Shown here: piece after piece, positions 22,952 to 32,596 of the stretch
Numbering within the stretch: the stretch's first letter is position 1
Layout of the letters: the number at the start of each line of letters is the position of its first letter
NCBI RefSeq assembly: GCF_042186555.1
Contig: NC_133326.1
Location: 491,825,393-491,889,392 of the forward strand
Reading direction: 5' to 3'
From: Aquarana catesbeiana
Lineage: Eukaryota > Chordata > Amphibia > Anura > Ranidae
DNA: 64,000 nt
The notes under the pieces: model-generated
The model's database searches: none
What the model saw: the letters and a program-made list of their open reading frames with translations, nothing else
Told to the model about the DNA's origin: nothing
Position numbers and translations under genes: made by a program

Positions 22952-24433
22952 TTATCCGTGCTTTTTCACTAAATTGAGAAGTCCTTGAACTAGTACCATT
23001 GTCCCTTGAACATCCAAGATGTCAAATGGACCTTCCCAATTACTTTGCCATGGTCCACTTCTCCTGAACCTTTAGTTCTGCCTGTGACGTGTATCTCACC
23101 ATCTCTGGGTGTGACCTTACACATGGCAACTCTTTAATCACCATTTTCTTTCTGTATAAACTTATGCTAACAGCATCTAATTTTTTTATTTAAATAAATC
23201 TTTCCGTTCCTAATCATCAATCTTGGTAAACCGTTTATCTTGAATAAAAGATAATTTTGGTTTTAATAATAAAATAACAAAATGTTACAAGAATCAGATA
23301 TGTGTGTGTGGATGTAACAACAATTATCATGCTGTGTATGTGTCTTGTGTATACTGGAGTGAATATCTGTTGCAACATCAGCTGGAGTGCATGTCTGCCA
23401 AAAAACTCTGTTACAGGCATTCTACTCCTAAAAAAACAAACCCCCTCCTTTTCTTATTCAGAAAGGTTCTTTTTTGTCTTGTAGTCCCACAGATGCAGAC
23501 TCTCAATGAGTATTTCCCCCCTCCTTTTTAAAAAAGTGGGTGTCACATCACTCTCAAATTCCTAAGGGTGGGGCTATGAGCTCTGTGAGTAACCATTTAA
23601 CTTATACAATACAAGTTTCTTTAAACTTCTAAAACAAATACTACATATCAGTATATATACAAATTGTCTCTTAATAATCTCCTAAACAAGGAATATTGTA
23701 AAATAAGGAAATTATGATCTTTTAACTCAAACTTAAAAATGTGTGGAAGGACCATTTTTTCATACAAGTAACTGCACGTAACACAATTCTATTCAAATTG
23801 TCCTGTATCATCTATAACCAATACACTCTTATGCAAAAGGAGCACAAAATACCAAAAAGAAATATCATTTTCTGAATGACATTCAATACCTTTAAATAAC
23901 ATCCTAATATCCCTTCTCAAATCACAAACATTGCAGTAAAATACACTTTAGAGGGACACTAACAATCCTTGCTGTGTAATGCCAACAATAGTTCATTGTG
24001 AAACAAGTGACAAAGTAAATTCTTCCTGTCATTAATTCAAATGAAGAATACTTTGTAACTGAAAAAAACTGTACCTGCAAACTGTGAATGATATGATACA
24101 TGAAATCTCTGTCCTATTCCCAAGATTTTACACATTACCTGCATGATTTTACCTATAAAATGGAATCCTCTGTCACTACTGAGGTTTGCTAGTATACCCC
24201 AAACTAGAAAAACACGATTAATCAATATCCTAGCAATAATTAAAATATCTTTGTGCACAAATTAGACAAAATTTAATTACTCTGTCTACTGTCTCTTCCA
24301 TTTTGTCCCAATAGAATTTCTCTTTAAGAACTTCAAGCAATTTTTGCTTACCAAAGTGATCTAAACTGTCATAGTTAAATTTAGTGAATTCCACCTGTAG
24401 GTGTTGTGGTACATTGAAATATAGAAAATCCAT
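22952..24433 (-). pseudogene. Provirus integrase remnants
   Basis: 24433-24230 carries the zinc-binding half (HFGKQK... then FCLICAQ, a C-x2-C). 24258-24037 carries the core around the second catalytic Asp (LSSDRGFHFIGKIMQ) and FHVSYHSQFAG, in another frame. The next segment near 24035 (FELMTGR) follows at once, so the stretch with the catalytic Glu helix is missing. After about 900 bp of degraded sequence, 23130-22952 holds the C-terminal GPF-type domain (SNWEGPFDILDVQGTMVLVQ) in two frames, ending at TAA 22952. Reverse transcriptase and protease were not found. Confidence 0.75.
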
Positions 24434-24782
24434 CTAAGTCATGATATTAGATCCAGTTATCATTAACCAAAATAGATCTTATAACAACCGATGAGGACTC
24501 AAAAAATTGATTAATCTTTTAATCCTCTGAAAACGAAGGAAAATCTTATATTTGTTTTTTCCACAACATAATTTTGACCATATTCAGGTTAAAATCACTA
24601 ATTCTCCATACAAATCTGCCTCCTTTGCTAATTGAGTACAAAGCTGTTAATTACCCCCTTTTCAGGTGAACTAAACCTCTCAATGTTCCATCTGAACAAA
24701 AAATGAAAAATGAAAATCATAATAATAAAAATTAATAAAAAATTAATAATCCAAAGGATTATCCTTGAAAATACTAAAAATA

Positions 24783-24965
24783 TATCAAATAAAAACCAAA
24801 TCTCTGAACCTCAAATCATAACCTTATTATCCATAGCAAAGAATATCAAATAAAAACCAAATCTCTGAACCTCAAATCATAACCTTATTATCCATAGCAA
24901 AGAATATCAAATAAAAACCAAATCTCTGAACCTCAAATCATAACCTTATTATCCATAGCAAAGAA
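24783..24965. repeat. Three perfect 61-bp tandem repeats
   Basis: Copies at 24783-24843, 24844-24904 and 24905-24965 are identical by eye. They lie between the gag and integrase remnants of the provirus, where reverse transcriptase would be expected. Perfect identity implies a recent duplication, like the LTRs. Confidence 0.95.
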
Positions 24966-25003
24966 TCAATAACCAGAAAATCCTTATCATCCATGCAGTT
25001 CAT

Positions 25004-25941
25004 TTAAGGACTGCTAACATTGTTTTTCACAGTGTTATATGATACATAGTGATACCTTTCCTGTCTTAATGGACTATTTGCAGTTTGCAATCTTTGCATT
25101 TGGGTCTTAAAAGGGAAATTAGTTTGATTATTATGGCCTCTATACCTCAAATTACTACACCATCGCACAGAATACACTTCATAGCGTCTTGGCATCGTTT
25201 TTGGATAATACAACCTCTTTTGTATATCGTTATTATTAGCCATCTCACAAAACCTAGCTATGTGACCCGCTCTTTTGCAAACTAAACATTTAAGAGTTGT
25301 TTTTTTTTGCTTATACCTTTCTTTGAGTATATGGCGATGAAAATTTACATTTCTGTTGAATATTACTATTATTCAAATCAACAGACTTCACGCTTTCATT
25401 GTCTGAGGAAATATTAACCTCCTCAAATGACTCCACTGTGTCAACTCCAGAATCAGCATCATTATCCCTCGCCTCTGACTTTGTCACGTGTTCATAAGCT
25501 AAACACTGAGCATGTGCAGAAGATTGAGCTTGCAATAATTGCGTTTTAAGCAAACTTATAACATTCTCTTGTTCAATATCTTTCTGAGTTAAAAAAACAA
25601 TACAACTTTCTTTTTCTTTAACCGATTCCAATAATGCATTCATTTTATGTTCTAATGCATCTTTTTCAATCATTAATTTTTCAATATGTAAATTCTCCTG
25701 TGTTTGTGCAATTTCTGTTACACTTTGCCTTTGTTTTCCTGGCATATCAAAAACCATTGCATTGAAGACTGTAACTAATTTCATCACATTTAGCTAATGA
25801 AAATCTAGTTTTATCAATTTCATTATTTGCCTGTAGGCATTGATTATACATTGATTGCCATAACTTAGTGTCTGAAATATAACTGGCTAAACCTTCAAAT
25901 TCTAAATTACTTTCGTCAGCTATAACATTTATAAATTCCAT
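25004..25941 (-). pseudogene. Provirus gag, short, with CCHC zinc knuckle
   Basis: An ATG at 25941 opens 64 codons. An overlapping frame (25787-25311) continues with a coiled coil (about 25690-25560) and an acidic Ser/Asp stretch. After a further frame change at a poly-A run (about 25301-25309 on plus) comes the nucleocapsid motif CLVCKRAGHIARFC (C-x2-C-x4-H-x4-C, about 25288-25247), then a short basic tail ending at 25004. In total it is about 310 codons, too short for a complete retroviral Gag. No capsid major homology region was found, so the capsid is probably deleted or very divergent. The zinc knuckle distinguishes it from foamy virus Gag. Confidence 0.75.
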
Positions 25942-26169
25942 ATTTTGGTACTCACCGAATATAAAACTTTTCCGTTTTCCGCTGGACTCTAATTAAACCG
26001 TCTGTCAAGACTTCTGATCCAAAATACTCTGGTCTTCACGCAATCAAACATCAAAAACATCTGGCGTTTCTAGGTTCTTTCAATAATTGCGAAATTTTTT
26101 CCTGTTCATCACATTTCCCCTCTGATCAACGGAAGAAGAACGTGGCACAAAAACTTCTGACGATTGAAA

Positions 26170-26187
26170 CTGGCTGGCGTCCGCCAA
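26170..26187 (-). promoter_or_regulatory. Candidate primer-binding site of the provirus
   Basis: The first 18 bases after the 5' LTR on the minus strand read TTGGCGGACGCCAGCCAG. The TGG start fits a tRNA 3' end (CCA), but I could not match the rest to a specific tRNA. Confidence 0.45.
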
Positions 26188-27030
26188 TGAAATAAATGGC
26201 TTAATATTGTATAAAAAGCCTTCAATAATGATGATTTCTCGTGAGACGAATTTTGGAATTATTTCTGCTTGAGTCAGCTTAAATCAAACTGTGTGTTTTA
26301 TTGTACACACATAAACTTGGAAAATACTTACAAAAATAGTACATTCATATTCAGAATTAGTGTTGTTTCATATATGCAAAAAATGTTCAAATATAGTTCA
26401 TTTGTTTCAAAGATCTGAAAAAAGTTCTTAAAGTCATTAGAACATGTGCTTTCCCTTTGTCTTGGCGTTTTAAAGATGGCCGTTTAACTTCTTGTGTCCT
26501 GGAAGAAATTCTGTGTGTCTTGAATAGGTGGATGTAGCTTGGAGAGGGAGATGTGTCTGGCTTTGAAGCAGGAGATGTAACAAAGAAAGAGGCAGAAGAC
26601 TGGATCCCTTGTGTCTATATGAACTCAGTCTTTCAAATTCGCACCCAAACACAAATCCCTCCCATACACTCCCCTTTCTCCTCCTTCCTAAGAGTGTGGG
26701 CTAACAGAGAGCAACATCTGTTTTTAACTTCACCAAACCTTTTAAACATGAAACCAGATATATGTGAGAGACTATCAGACTAAACATCAGACCATTTAAA
26801 ACATAAACGCATATATCAAACAAAGTATCGGTTACATAGGAAGATTTTCAACCTATACATATATTATTTACAAAATCCATCAAATTCTGACAGGGTCTTG
26901 ACCTGCATTTTCAGTCAATGAGTAGCCATCTGGATATCACTAGCTCAAAGTCTTATCATTCACACAAATATGGAAAATGCATATTCTTTTTAATAAAGCC
27001 AATTAAAATTTAGATATTAAGAATATAACA
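26188..27030 (-). repeat. 5' LTR of the provirus
   Basis: 843 bp, starting TGTTATATTC and ending TTTATTTCA on the minus strand. It equals the 3' LTR in length and in sequence except one base (26698). No clear TATA box was picked out. A polyadenylation hexamer occurs at the position equivalent to the one in the 3' LTR. Confidence 0.93.
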
Positions 27031-27213
27031 GTACCCACTTTTTTTAAGAGCCATTACTCTGCTTCCCATTAAGTGGGTCTCTTGTAGCAATACTATATGG
27101 GGATTGTGTATTTTCAAATATTGAAACAGCAGCGACCGCTTGTACTTGGAATTGAGCCCCCTGACATTCCATGACAAGATAGTCAAGGACTCTTTACCAG
27201 AATTAGCCATCAT
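27031..27213 (-). pseudogene. L1 ORF2 start: endonuclease N-terminus
   Basis: ATG at 27213 opens an endonuclease N-terminus with LTILSWNVRGLNSKYKRSLL and the catalytic Glu in VLLQETHL (about 27100-27080). It is cut at 27031 by the provirus 5' LTR. The continuation is at 18650-18561. Confidence 0.9.
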
Positions 27214-27742
27214 GAAATATCAGGTGGCCACAGGACAAGGATGAGGCCAGCAAGCCACTCCGCATTAAGGTTATCATAGAAAAGAGCATTTTCTGTGTGA
27301 GTCTTTAGATTAAAACACATTTGAGCAACAGTATATACATATAGATCCTTAAAACGTATACCCTCCTCTCCCCCCAAAAAATAATTCCCTACCCTGACAT
27401 CATAACAACAAAACACAAAACACAAAAAAAAAGAAAAGAAATTAGATGCAGGGTTTGTTCCCATAACTTGTCAACAAGGTGAAAACTTCAGGTCCCTGGG
27501 ATCCCGTGAAGACTTACACAGAGGGCTGGTGCAGTTGGAGCACACCCCAAGGAAATTTCTAACAGTGCCTAGGTGAGTTCCAGCCGCAAGGTGGGTGAGG
27601 GAAAACTGGGTTAAACTTCAGCAGTGTACTGTGTAGACGAGGTGCTCCACTTCTGGAGCATGCAGCCAATGGCAGGATCCCAGCTTCCATGAATGGCTGC
27701 AACAGGCAGAATTGTAATCCAGTGGGGAGGTCTTGAAGAGGA

Positions 27743-29720
27743 TCAGTGGGAATCAAGCCAGGAAACAGCTGCAGCAGGGGTTTCAAAGTAGCGGGAGGAA
27801 CTGCCATCCACCACCCTAAGCTTGCTGGGGTATAGGAGGCTGTATTTCAGGCCGTTCTCCCGGAGGCGCTTGCGGATCTCCGTGAAGGAGCAACAACGTT
27901 GCTGCACTTTAGGTGAATAGTCGGGGTACAGGGAGATCTTGGGAGTTTTCAAATGAGAGCTCCGCAGTATTTCTGGCAGCTGCCAGCAATCTATCCCTGT
28001 CTCGGAAGTTAAGGAACTTAATCAGGAAGGGTCTAGGTGGGGCTCCAGGAATAGAGGGGGTAGTGGGGACCCTATGGCCCCGATCCACTACAAGCGTGGG
28101 TGGGTGATCCGTGAGGCCTAGCAGCTTTGCGAGGAACCCCTCAGCAAATTCAGCAGGTTTGGTGCCCTCAGCCTGTTCAGGGAGCCCCACCACCCATAGA
28201 TTATTGCGACTGAGTCTGTTCTCCATGTCTACGGTCTTTTCATACAGGGATTGTACCTGTTTTTGGAGGATTCTCAGGTCCCTGGAGTCCTCTTGCGCCA
28301 TGTCTTCCACCTGAGAGATACGGGATTCCGCCGCAGACACCTGGGACCAGAATTTGGCAACAAGCAATAACTAGTGCACAAAAAACAGCTCGTATAAAAA
28401 CACCAGGAAACATAGAAAGTACACTCACATAACTCAAAGGAATATTAGATAAATATATATGTGGCGCTACCTATTCTAAAATCAAATAACAGATGAGAAA
28501 ATAAGTCTTCAATAAAGATGATAGAAAAAATCTACAATGTAGCGTGCAATAGTCAAGTAAGTAGCAATGACAATCCTACTGTGCAAAAAAATATAAATAA
28601 AATGACCTAACTCATCAAAACACATAGTGTATATACACCAATATTGAGCGTGATATATGGGCTCCTAATGTGGAAATGATTAAATGTGAAATGTGGACTC
28701 CTTACTCATCAAAACAAGCAAAAATAAACGTATTGTGTGGACTCCTAATAAAAAGGCGATTCAATACACAAAATGTATTCCGTAGGTGTGCAATAATCAG
28801 ATAAGCGACAATGCCTTTGGAAAAGTGCAAAACCTATAGTGAAGAGACCTCACTATTCAAAGTGCATAGTGCATCTAGAGCAATAATGAACCATCAAGAT
28901 GTAAATTAATAAGTGAATTCTAATAATAATGTCATGCACATAAAATCAAAATAATAAAGAGCAATGTGAAAAATATTTTATCCAGGTGTAACTACCAGCA
29001 ACAACCCGAAAAAAATTACAGTAAAAGTGCTATAAAAGTGCAAGTGCAATAATACATGTGTAAACAAATAAGGATGAGCTAATAAACTAAGGCTATGGAA
29101 AGGTGTCCAAAGGAACACGCAAAATACAGTTCAAAAGATGGTAGCGTGTGACTCCCAATCACAGCCCGGTATAAGTCCTCTGAAAGTGATGAACAAAGTG
29201 CAAGTGCAGTAACCAGAGCTCTGTGACGGTCAGTGTCCGCTGGTGAGCTTATCAATCCAATTGGGTTCCGGAGTGCGCTGATCGTTTCCCCCAGCCTCTC
29301 ACCTGTAGTTGCGGCCCCCAATGGGCCGAATCAAGCGTGTACCCACAGATAGTGGGACAGTATAACGGGAACGAGCTTCCGGTCGTGGTCACAGCCTCCA
29401 GGGACACAGCATACACTGGTTTCAGCACACCAATCTCCTGCAGTCAGTGAATAACCTCGATGACCTCGAATACCCTTTTACAGTCCTTCGGAATGAAGCC
29501 CTCCACTTCTATAGAGTGACCGGGTTTGAGGATTATCTGCCATTCTGCTTCCTTATCAGACAAACTGGGACCAGAATTTGTCCATATCATGCCTGATTAG
29601 ACTGACCTCCGTGGTCACCATGTCGATCTTGGTGGTAAGTGTCTCCTTCAGTGGCAGCCATCAGGTCCGCCGATGAAGGCTCTGCATCTCCCATGCCTGT
29701 AGATGCTTTCTGAGTGATCA
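27743..29720 (-). pseudogene. L1 ORF1 (RNA-binding chaperone), split
   Basis: From about 29720 (M in GMGDAEPSS) the frame enters a coiled coil (TTKIDMVTTEVSLIRHDMDKF in a neighbouring frame near 29640-29575). The insertion 28357-29564 interrupts it. The coiled coil resumes at 28340 (VSAAESRISQVEDMAQ) and leads to the RRM-type core with RLSRNNLWVVGLPE (about 28215-28170). The C-terminal domain sits in another frame (27952-27743). Ordinary L1 ORF1 order; at least two frame breaks. Confidence 0.88.
28357..29564 (-). mobile_element. 1.2-kb insertion with hammerhead-like 5' edge (possible Penelope-like or retrozyme)
   Basis: Flanked by the 16-bp duplication CTGGGACCAGAATTTG (28341-28356 and 29565-29580), so inserted with a retroposon-like target duplication. 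On the minus strand it begins TTTGTCTGATAAGGA, which resembles a hammerhead core (CTGANGA) with G8 replaced by A, then a GGA/TCC stem, CAAAC and GGTC. No reading frame or poly-A tail was recognised. Penelope-like elements and retrozymes are known to carry hammerheads at their termini; that assignment is inference. Confidence 0.5.
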
Positions 29721-29997
29721 TTGTTACACAAGATGGGGAGGAGGAGGCAAAGCGTGTGGTCAAGATGGCCGCTGACGGGGAGACCAAGCCTGGGGCGCTG
29801 TGTGCTTGCCGTATTTTCTCTTGCCATCTAGGAGGTCAGGAGAAACAGGAAACCGGAGAGGCACCTTTCGGACACCTGTTTATGAGCTTAGAGGCGCCGG
29901 CCATGATGGCAGGATGATCAAGAGGATTAGGTAGAAGCGGAGCTCAGCTACTGCACGTCCGCCTTGCTTCACTTTCGGACACGCCCCTCTGCGGGGT

Positions 29998-31195
29998 GTA
30001 ATTTTTGCTATGTACATGCTATGTGTTAGAAATATCTTATAAATTGACCACTTTGTGTAAAAGAAAATGCGTTTTCATTTTTTTTCCACATTTTCCAAAA
30101 ACTTGTAGAGAAAATGACATATTCAAAAGACTTATTATGCCTCCTAGATTATGTGTTGGGGTGTTTGCTTTCCAAAATGGGGTCATTTTGTGGGTGTTTC
30201 CATTGTCCTGGTGCTTCAGAGCCTTCAAAAGTGTAATAGGTAGTCAAGAAATAAAATGTGTAATTTATGTCCCTAGAACACCTGACAGTGCTCCCTACAT
30301 GTTGAGCCTCTGTATGTGGCCTGGCTGTGAAAAAGTCTCACACATGTGGTATCGCCATACTTAGGAGGAGTAGCAGAATGTCTTTTGGGGTGGAGTTGCA
30401 AGTATGCATATGCCATGTGAGAGAAATAACCTGTTAATATGACAATTTTGTGAAAAAAAAGCTTAATTTTGCAAAGAATTGTGGGAAAAAGTTACAACTT
30501 CAAAAAACTCACCATGCTTCTTACTAAATACCTTGAAATGTCTACTTTCCAAAATGTGGTCAGTTGGGGGGTATTTGTACTTTCCTAAGTTGTTAGTGTC
30601 TCAAGAAATGAGATAGGCCGTCAGTACATCAGGTGTGATCAATTTTCAGTGATTGCACCATAACTTGTAGGCAACCTGGGGCCCTCCAGCTGTTGCAGAA
30701 CTACAAGTCCCATCATGCCTCTGGGAGTAATTGTAACTGCCAGCCTTGCAATGTCTCATGGGAAATGTAGTTCCACAACAGCTGGATGGCCCCAGGTTGC
30801 CTACCCCTCTTGTAGACACTCTAACTTTCAGAAAGACCAAATAATATACACTGATTTTGGTTATTTTTACCAAAAATATGTTGCAGTATAAATTTTGGCA
30901 AAAATGTATGAAGAAAAATTACTAATTTGCAAAATTTGCATTTTTTAAACAAACTTTTTGGTCTTTTTTCATTTATAGCACAAAAAATAAAAAACCCAGT
31001 GGTGATTAAATACCACCAAAAGAAAGCTCTATTTGTGTAAAAAAGAGGACAAAAATTTCATATGGGTACAGTGTTGCATGACTGAATAATTGTCATGCAA
31101 AGTGTGAGAGCACAGAAAGCTGAAAATAGGTCTGGTTAGGAAGGGGGTATAAGTGCCCTAGTGGTTAAGTGCAAATTTCTTAAATGCAAGTGGTT
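29998..31195 (-). repeat. Dispersed repeat R1, minus copy
   Basis: Long AT-rich copy sharing stretches with 17363, 41555 and 45857 (for example TTTGGTGGTATTTAATCACC on minus), ending near GTGGTTAAG at about 31195. It is split by the small MITE at 30671-30808. No coding capacity was seen. Confidence 0.7.
30671..30808. mobile_element. Short hAT-like snap-back MITE
   Basis: GCAACCTGGGGCC (left) pairs with GGCCCCAGGTTGC (right), with long inner arms including CAGCTGTTG and ACTACAAGTCCCAT. CTTGTAG flanks both sides (30664-30670, 30809-30815). The left terminal few bases seem lost. Confidence 0.75.
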
Positions 31196-31439
31196 AAGCA
31201 TTGACAAAAAAAAAAACTGGAAGCTGATTGGTTGCTATGCAGAACTGCATCAGATTTTGCACTCTTCGGTTTTAGTAAATTAACCAGATAGACTTCTAGT
31301 CATATTCAAAGTCACTGAAACATAGAGATATGAAATCCCTGATTCATCTCCCAGACCACAGTTCTACTCCCTCAGGATGAACATGGGAGCTGAGTATCTA
31401 CATCAACAAGGAAACAACTGAAGAAATGTAAAAATATAT

Positions 31440-31454
31440 ATTTATCTATCTATC

Positions 31455-31497
<43 letters not shown>
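31440..31497. repeat. TA microsatellite, left part
   Basis: TATC/TA dinucleotide run interrupted by the LTR element. It continues after 36533 as a TA run of about 85 bp, so the element inserted into the microsatellite. Confidence 0.9.
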
Positions 31498-31500
<3 letters not shown>

Positions 31501-32311
31501 GGCAGAGCAAGGCTCTGTCCCTATGAAAATGAGGTTAAAGTGGACACAGAGTCTGTATATTGGCTGAGTGCAGAGCTACAGAGTGTATATTTGAAACGGA
31601 GAAAACTGCTCTGGCAGTTTTCTCCAGGTTTTGCTAGTTCCTTATGGGCTCTGTAATTTGGAGATCCTTCAGAGTCTTGGGTGGGACAGGATCTCCAACC
31701 CTGTGTCCGGGTCTTGTGGACAGCCAGCAGGGTGTGTGCCCAGGTGCACACAGCCCATATAACGAGGGGCTAGTGAGAGTGGAGGAAGGTGAAGTTGGAG
31801 CAGTGGCTGCTAGTAAGTGTCTCTGTGTGAGAATAGATGCTGTGTGCGTTGAAGGGCTTCAAAGCTGTGTGCGTCCAAGGAGCCAGATGCTGTGTGCGTT
31901 GAAGGGCTTCAAAGCTGTGTGTGTCCAAGGAGCCAGATGCTGTGTGCGTTGAAGGGCTTCAAAGCTGTGTGCATCCAAGGAGCCAGAAGCTGCGTGCGTT
32001 GAAGCTCTTGAAACTGTGTGTGACCAAGGAGCCTAAGACTGTGTGCATCCAAGCAGCTTGTTTGAGGGGCCTGTTCCCTATAGCAGCATTACTGCTGAAG
32101 AGTAGCCAGGTGGGCTAGCATTTTCATTTGGATTTTGTGTGTTTAATTGAAGCTTGGACCCCTGCGTGGGATTCCTGGATGGACTTTTGTTTTGTTTTTT
32201 TCTTTAATAAATGTGGGCTACCAGGCCCTTAACTATAAATGCCTATCTGATGTGGACTCACTGCACCAAAACGCATCTATCCACTTGAGCTGAACAATCC
32301 CCAATGTCACA
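31498..32311 (+). repeat. 5' LTR of the 31.5-kb element
   Basis: 814 bp. Contains a four-copy tandem array of about 50 bp (31835-31884, 31885-31934, 31935-31984, 31985-32033) built on TGTGTGCGTTGAAGGGCTTC, and an AATAAA at 32206-32211 about 100 bp from the end. Confidence 0.95.
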
Positions 32312-32313
32312 AG

Positions 32314-32331
32314 TGGTGGAGAATGCGGGCA
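32314..32331 (+). promoter_or_regulatory. Candidate primer-binding site
   Basis: TGGTGGAGAATGCGGGCA begins two bases after the 5' LTR, the usual position of a tRNA-complementary site. I could not name the tRNA. Confidence 0.6.
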
Positions 32332-32440
32332 TGTAGACGGTTGAATCTAGGTCCTTGCTCCATGGTGAGTCGCATCAGGAACTACTGCTAGCTGTGTGTG
32401 GCAGCCAGGCGAACAGCATTGCACAGAAGTTTGATGGACT

Positions 32441-32550
32441 GTGTTGCATGCAGGTTGTGTACCTGTGAAAGGAGAATCGCATATTTTTTCTCTCTGTGTT
32501 GCATGCAGGTTGTGTACCTGTGAAAGGAGAATCACATAATTTTTTTTCTC
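32441..32550 (+). repeat. Two 55-bp tandem repeats in the element leader
   Basis: Copies start at 32441 and 32496 (GTGTTGCATGCAGGTTGTGT), differ at two or three bases, and lie in the 5' untranslated leader before the ATG at 32597. They fall where a packaging signal could be, but that is speculation. Confidence 0.9.
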
Positions 32551-32596
32551 TCTGCTGTGAAGTGTGTTGCAAGTTGCTGTGTGTAAGACAGCAAGC

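Larger units (their letters stand above)
18651..27030 (-). mobile_element. Endogenous retrovirus, recent insertion, internally deleted
   Basis: Two 843-bp LTRs (26188-27030 is 5', 18651-19493 is 3' on the minus strand) both run TG...CA and are flanked by the 5-bp duplication GTACC (18646-18650 and 27031-27035). Reading on minus, the order is leader, a short gag with a CCHC knuckle, integrase remnants, and env. Protease and reverse transcriptase are not recognisable, so it could not replicate alone. The LTRs differ at one position by eye (19161 A, 26698 G), which implies recent integration. The genus is not assigned: the long transmembrane subunit and lack of a CX6CC motif argue against gamma-type env. 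Epsilon-like or an unsampled lineage is possible. Confidence 0.88.
12945..29997 (-). mobile_element. L1-clade LINE, near full length, opened by five insertions
   Basis: Read on the minus strand it runs from a GC-rich 5' end (about 29997) through ORF1 (29720-27743) and ORF2 (27213 to about 13930) to an AATAAA/A-rich tail (T-rich on plus, 12945-12972). Five later insertions sit inside: 28357-29564, provirus 18651-27030, 17363-18560, 14249-14559 and 13178-13599. Removing them leaves about 5.5 kb, a normal L1 size. The ORF2 pieces on both sides of the provirus are adjacent parts of one endonuclease domain, which shows it is a single element. Both ORFs are frameshifted. Confidence 0.88.

Noticed and set aside
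25004..25941. Foamy-virus-type Gag (coiled coil, no capsid homology region)
   Set aside because: A CCHC zinc knuckle is present, which foamy virus Gag lacks; a capsid deletion explains the missing region better.
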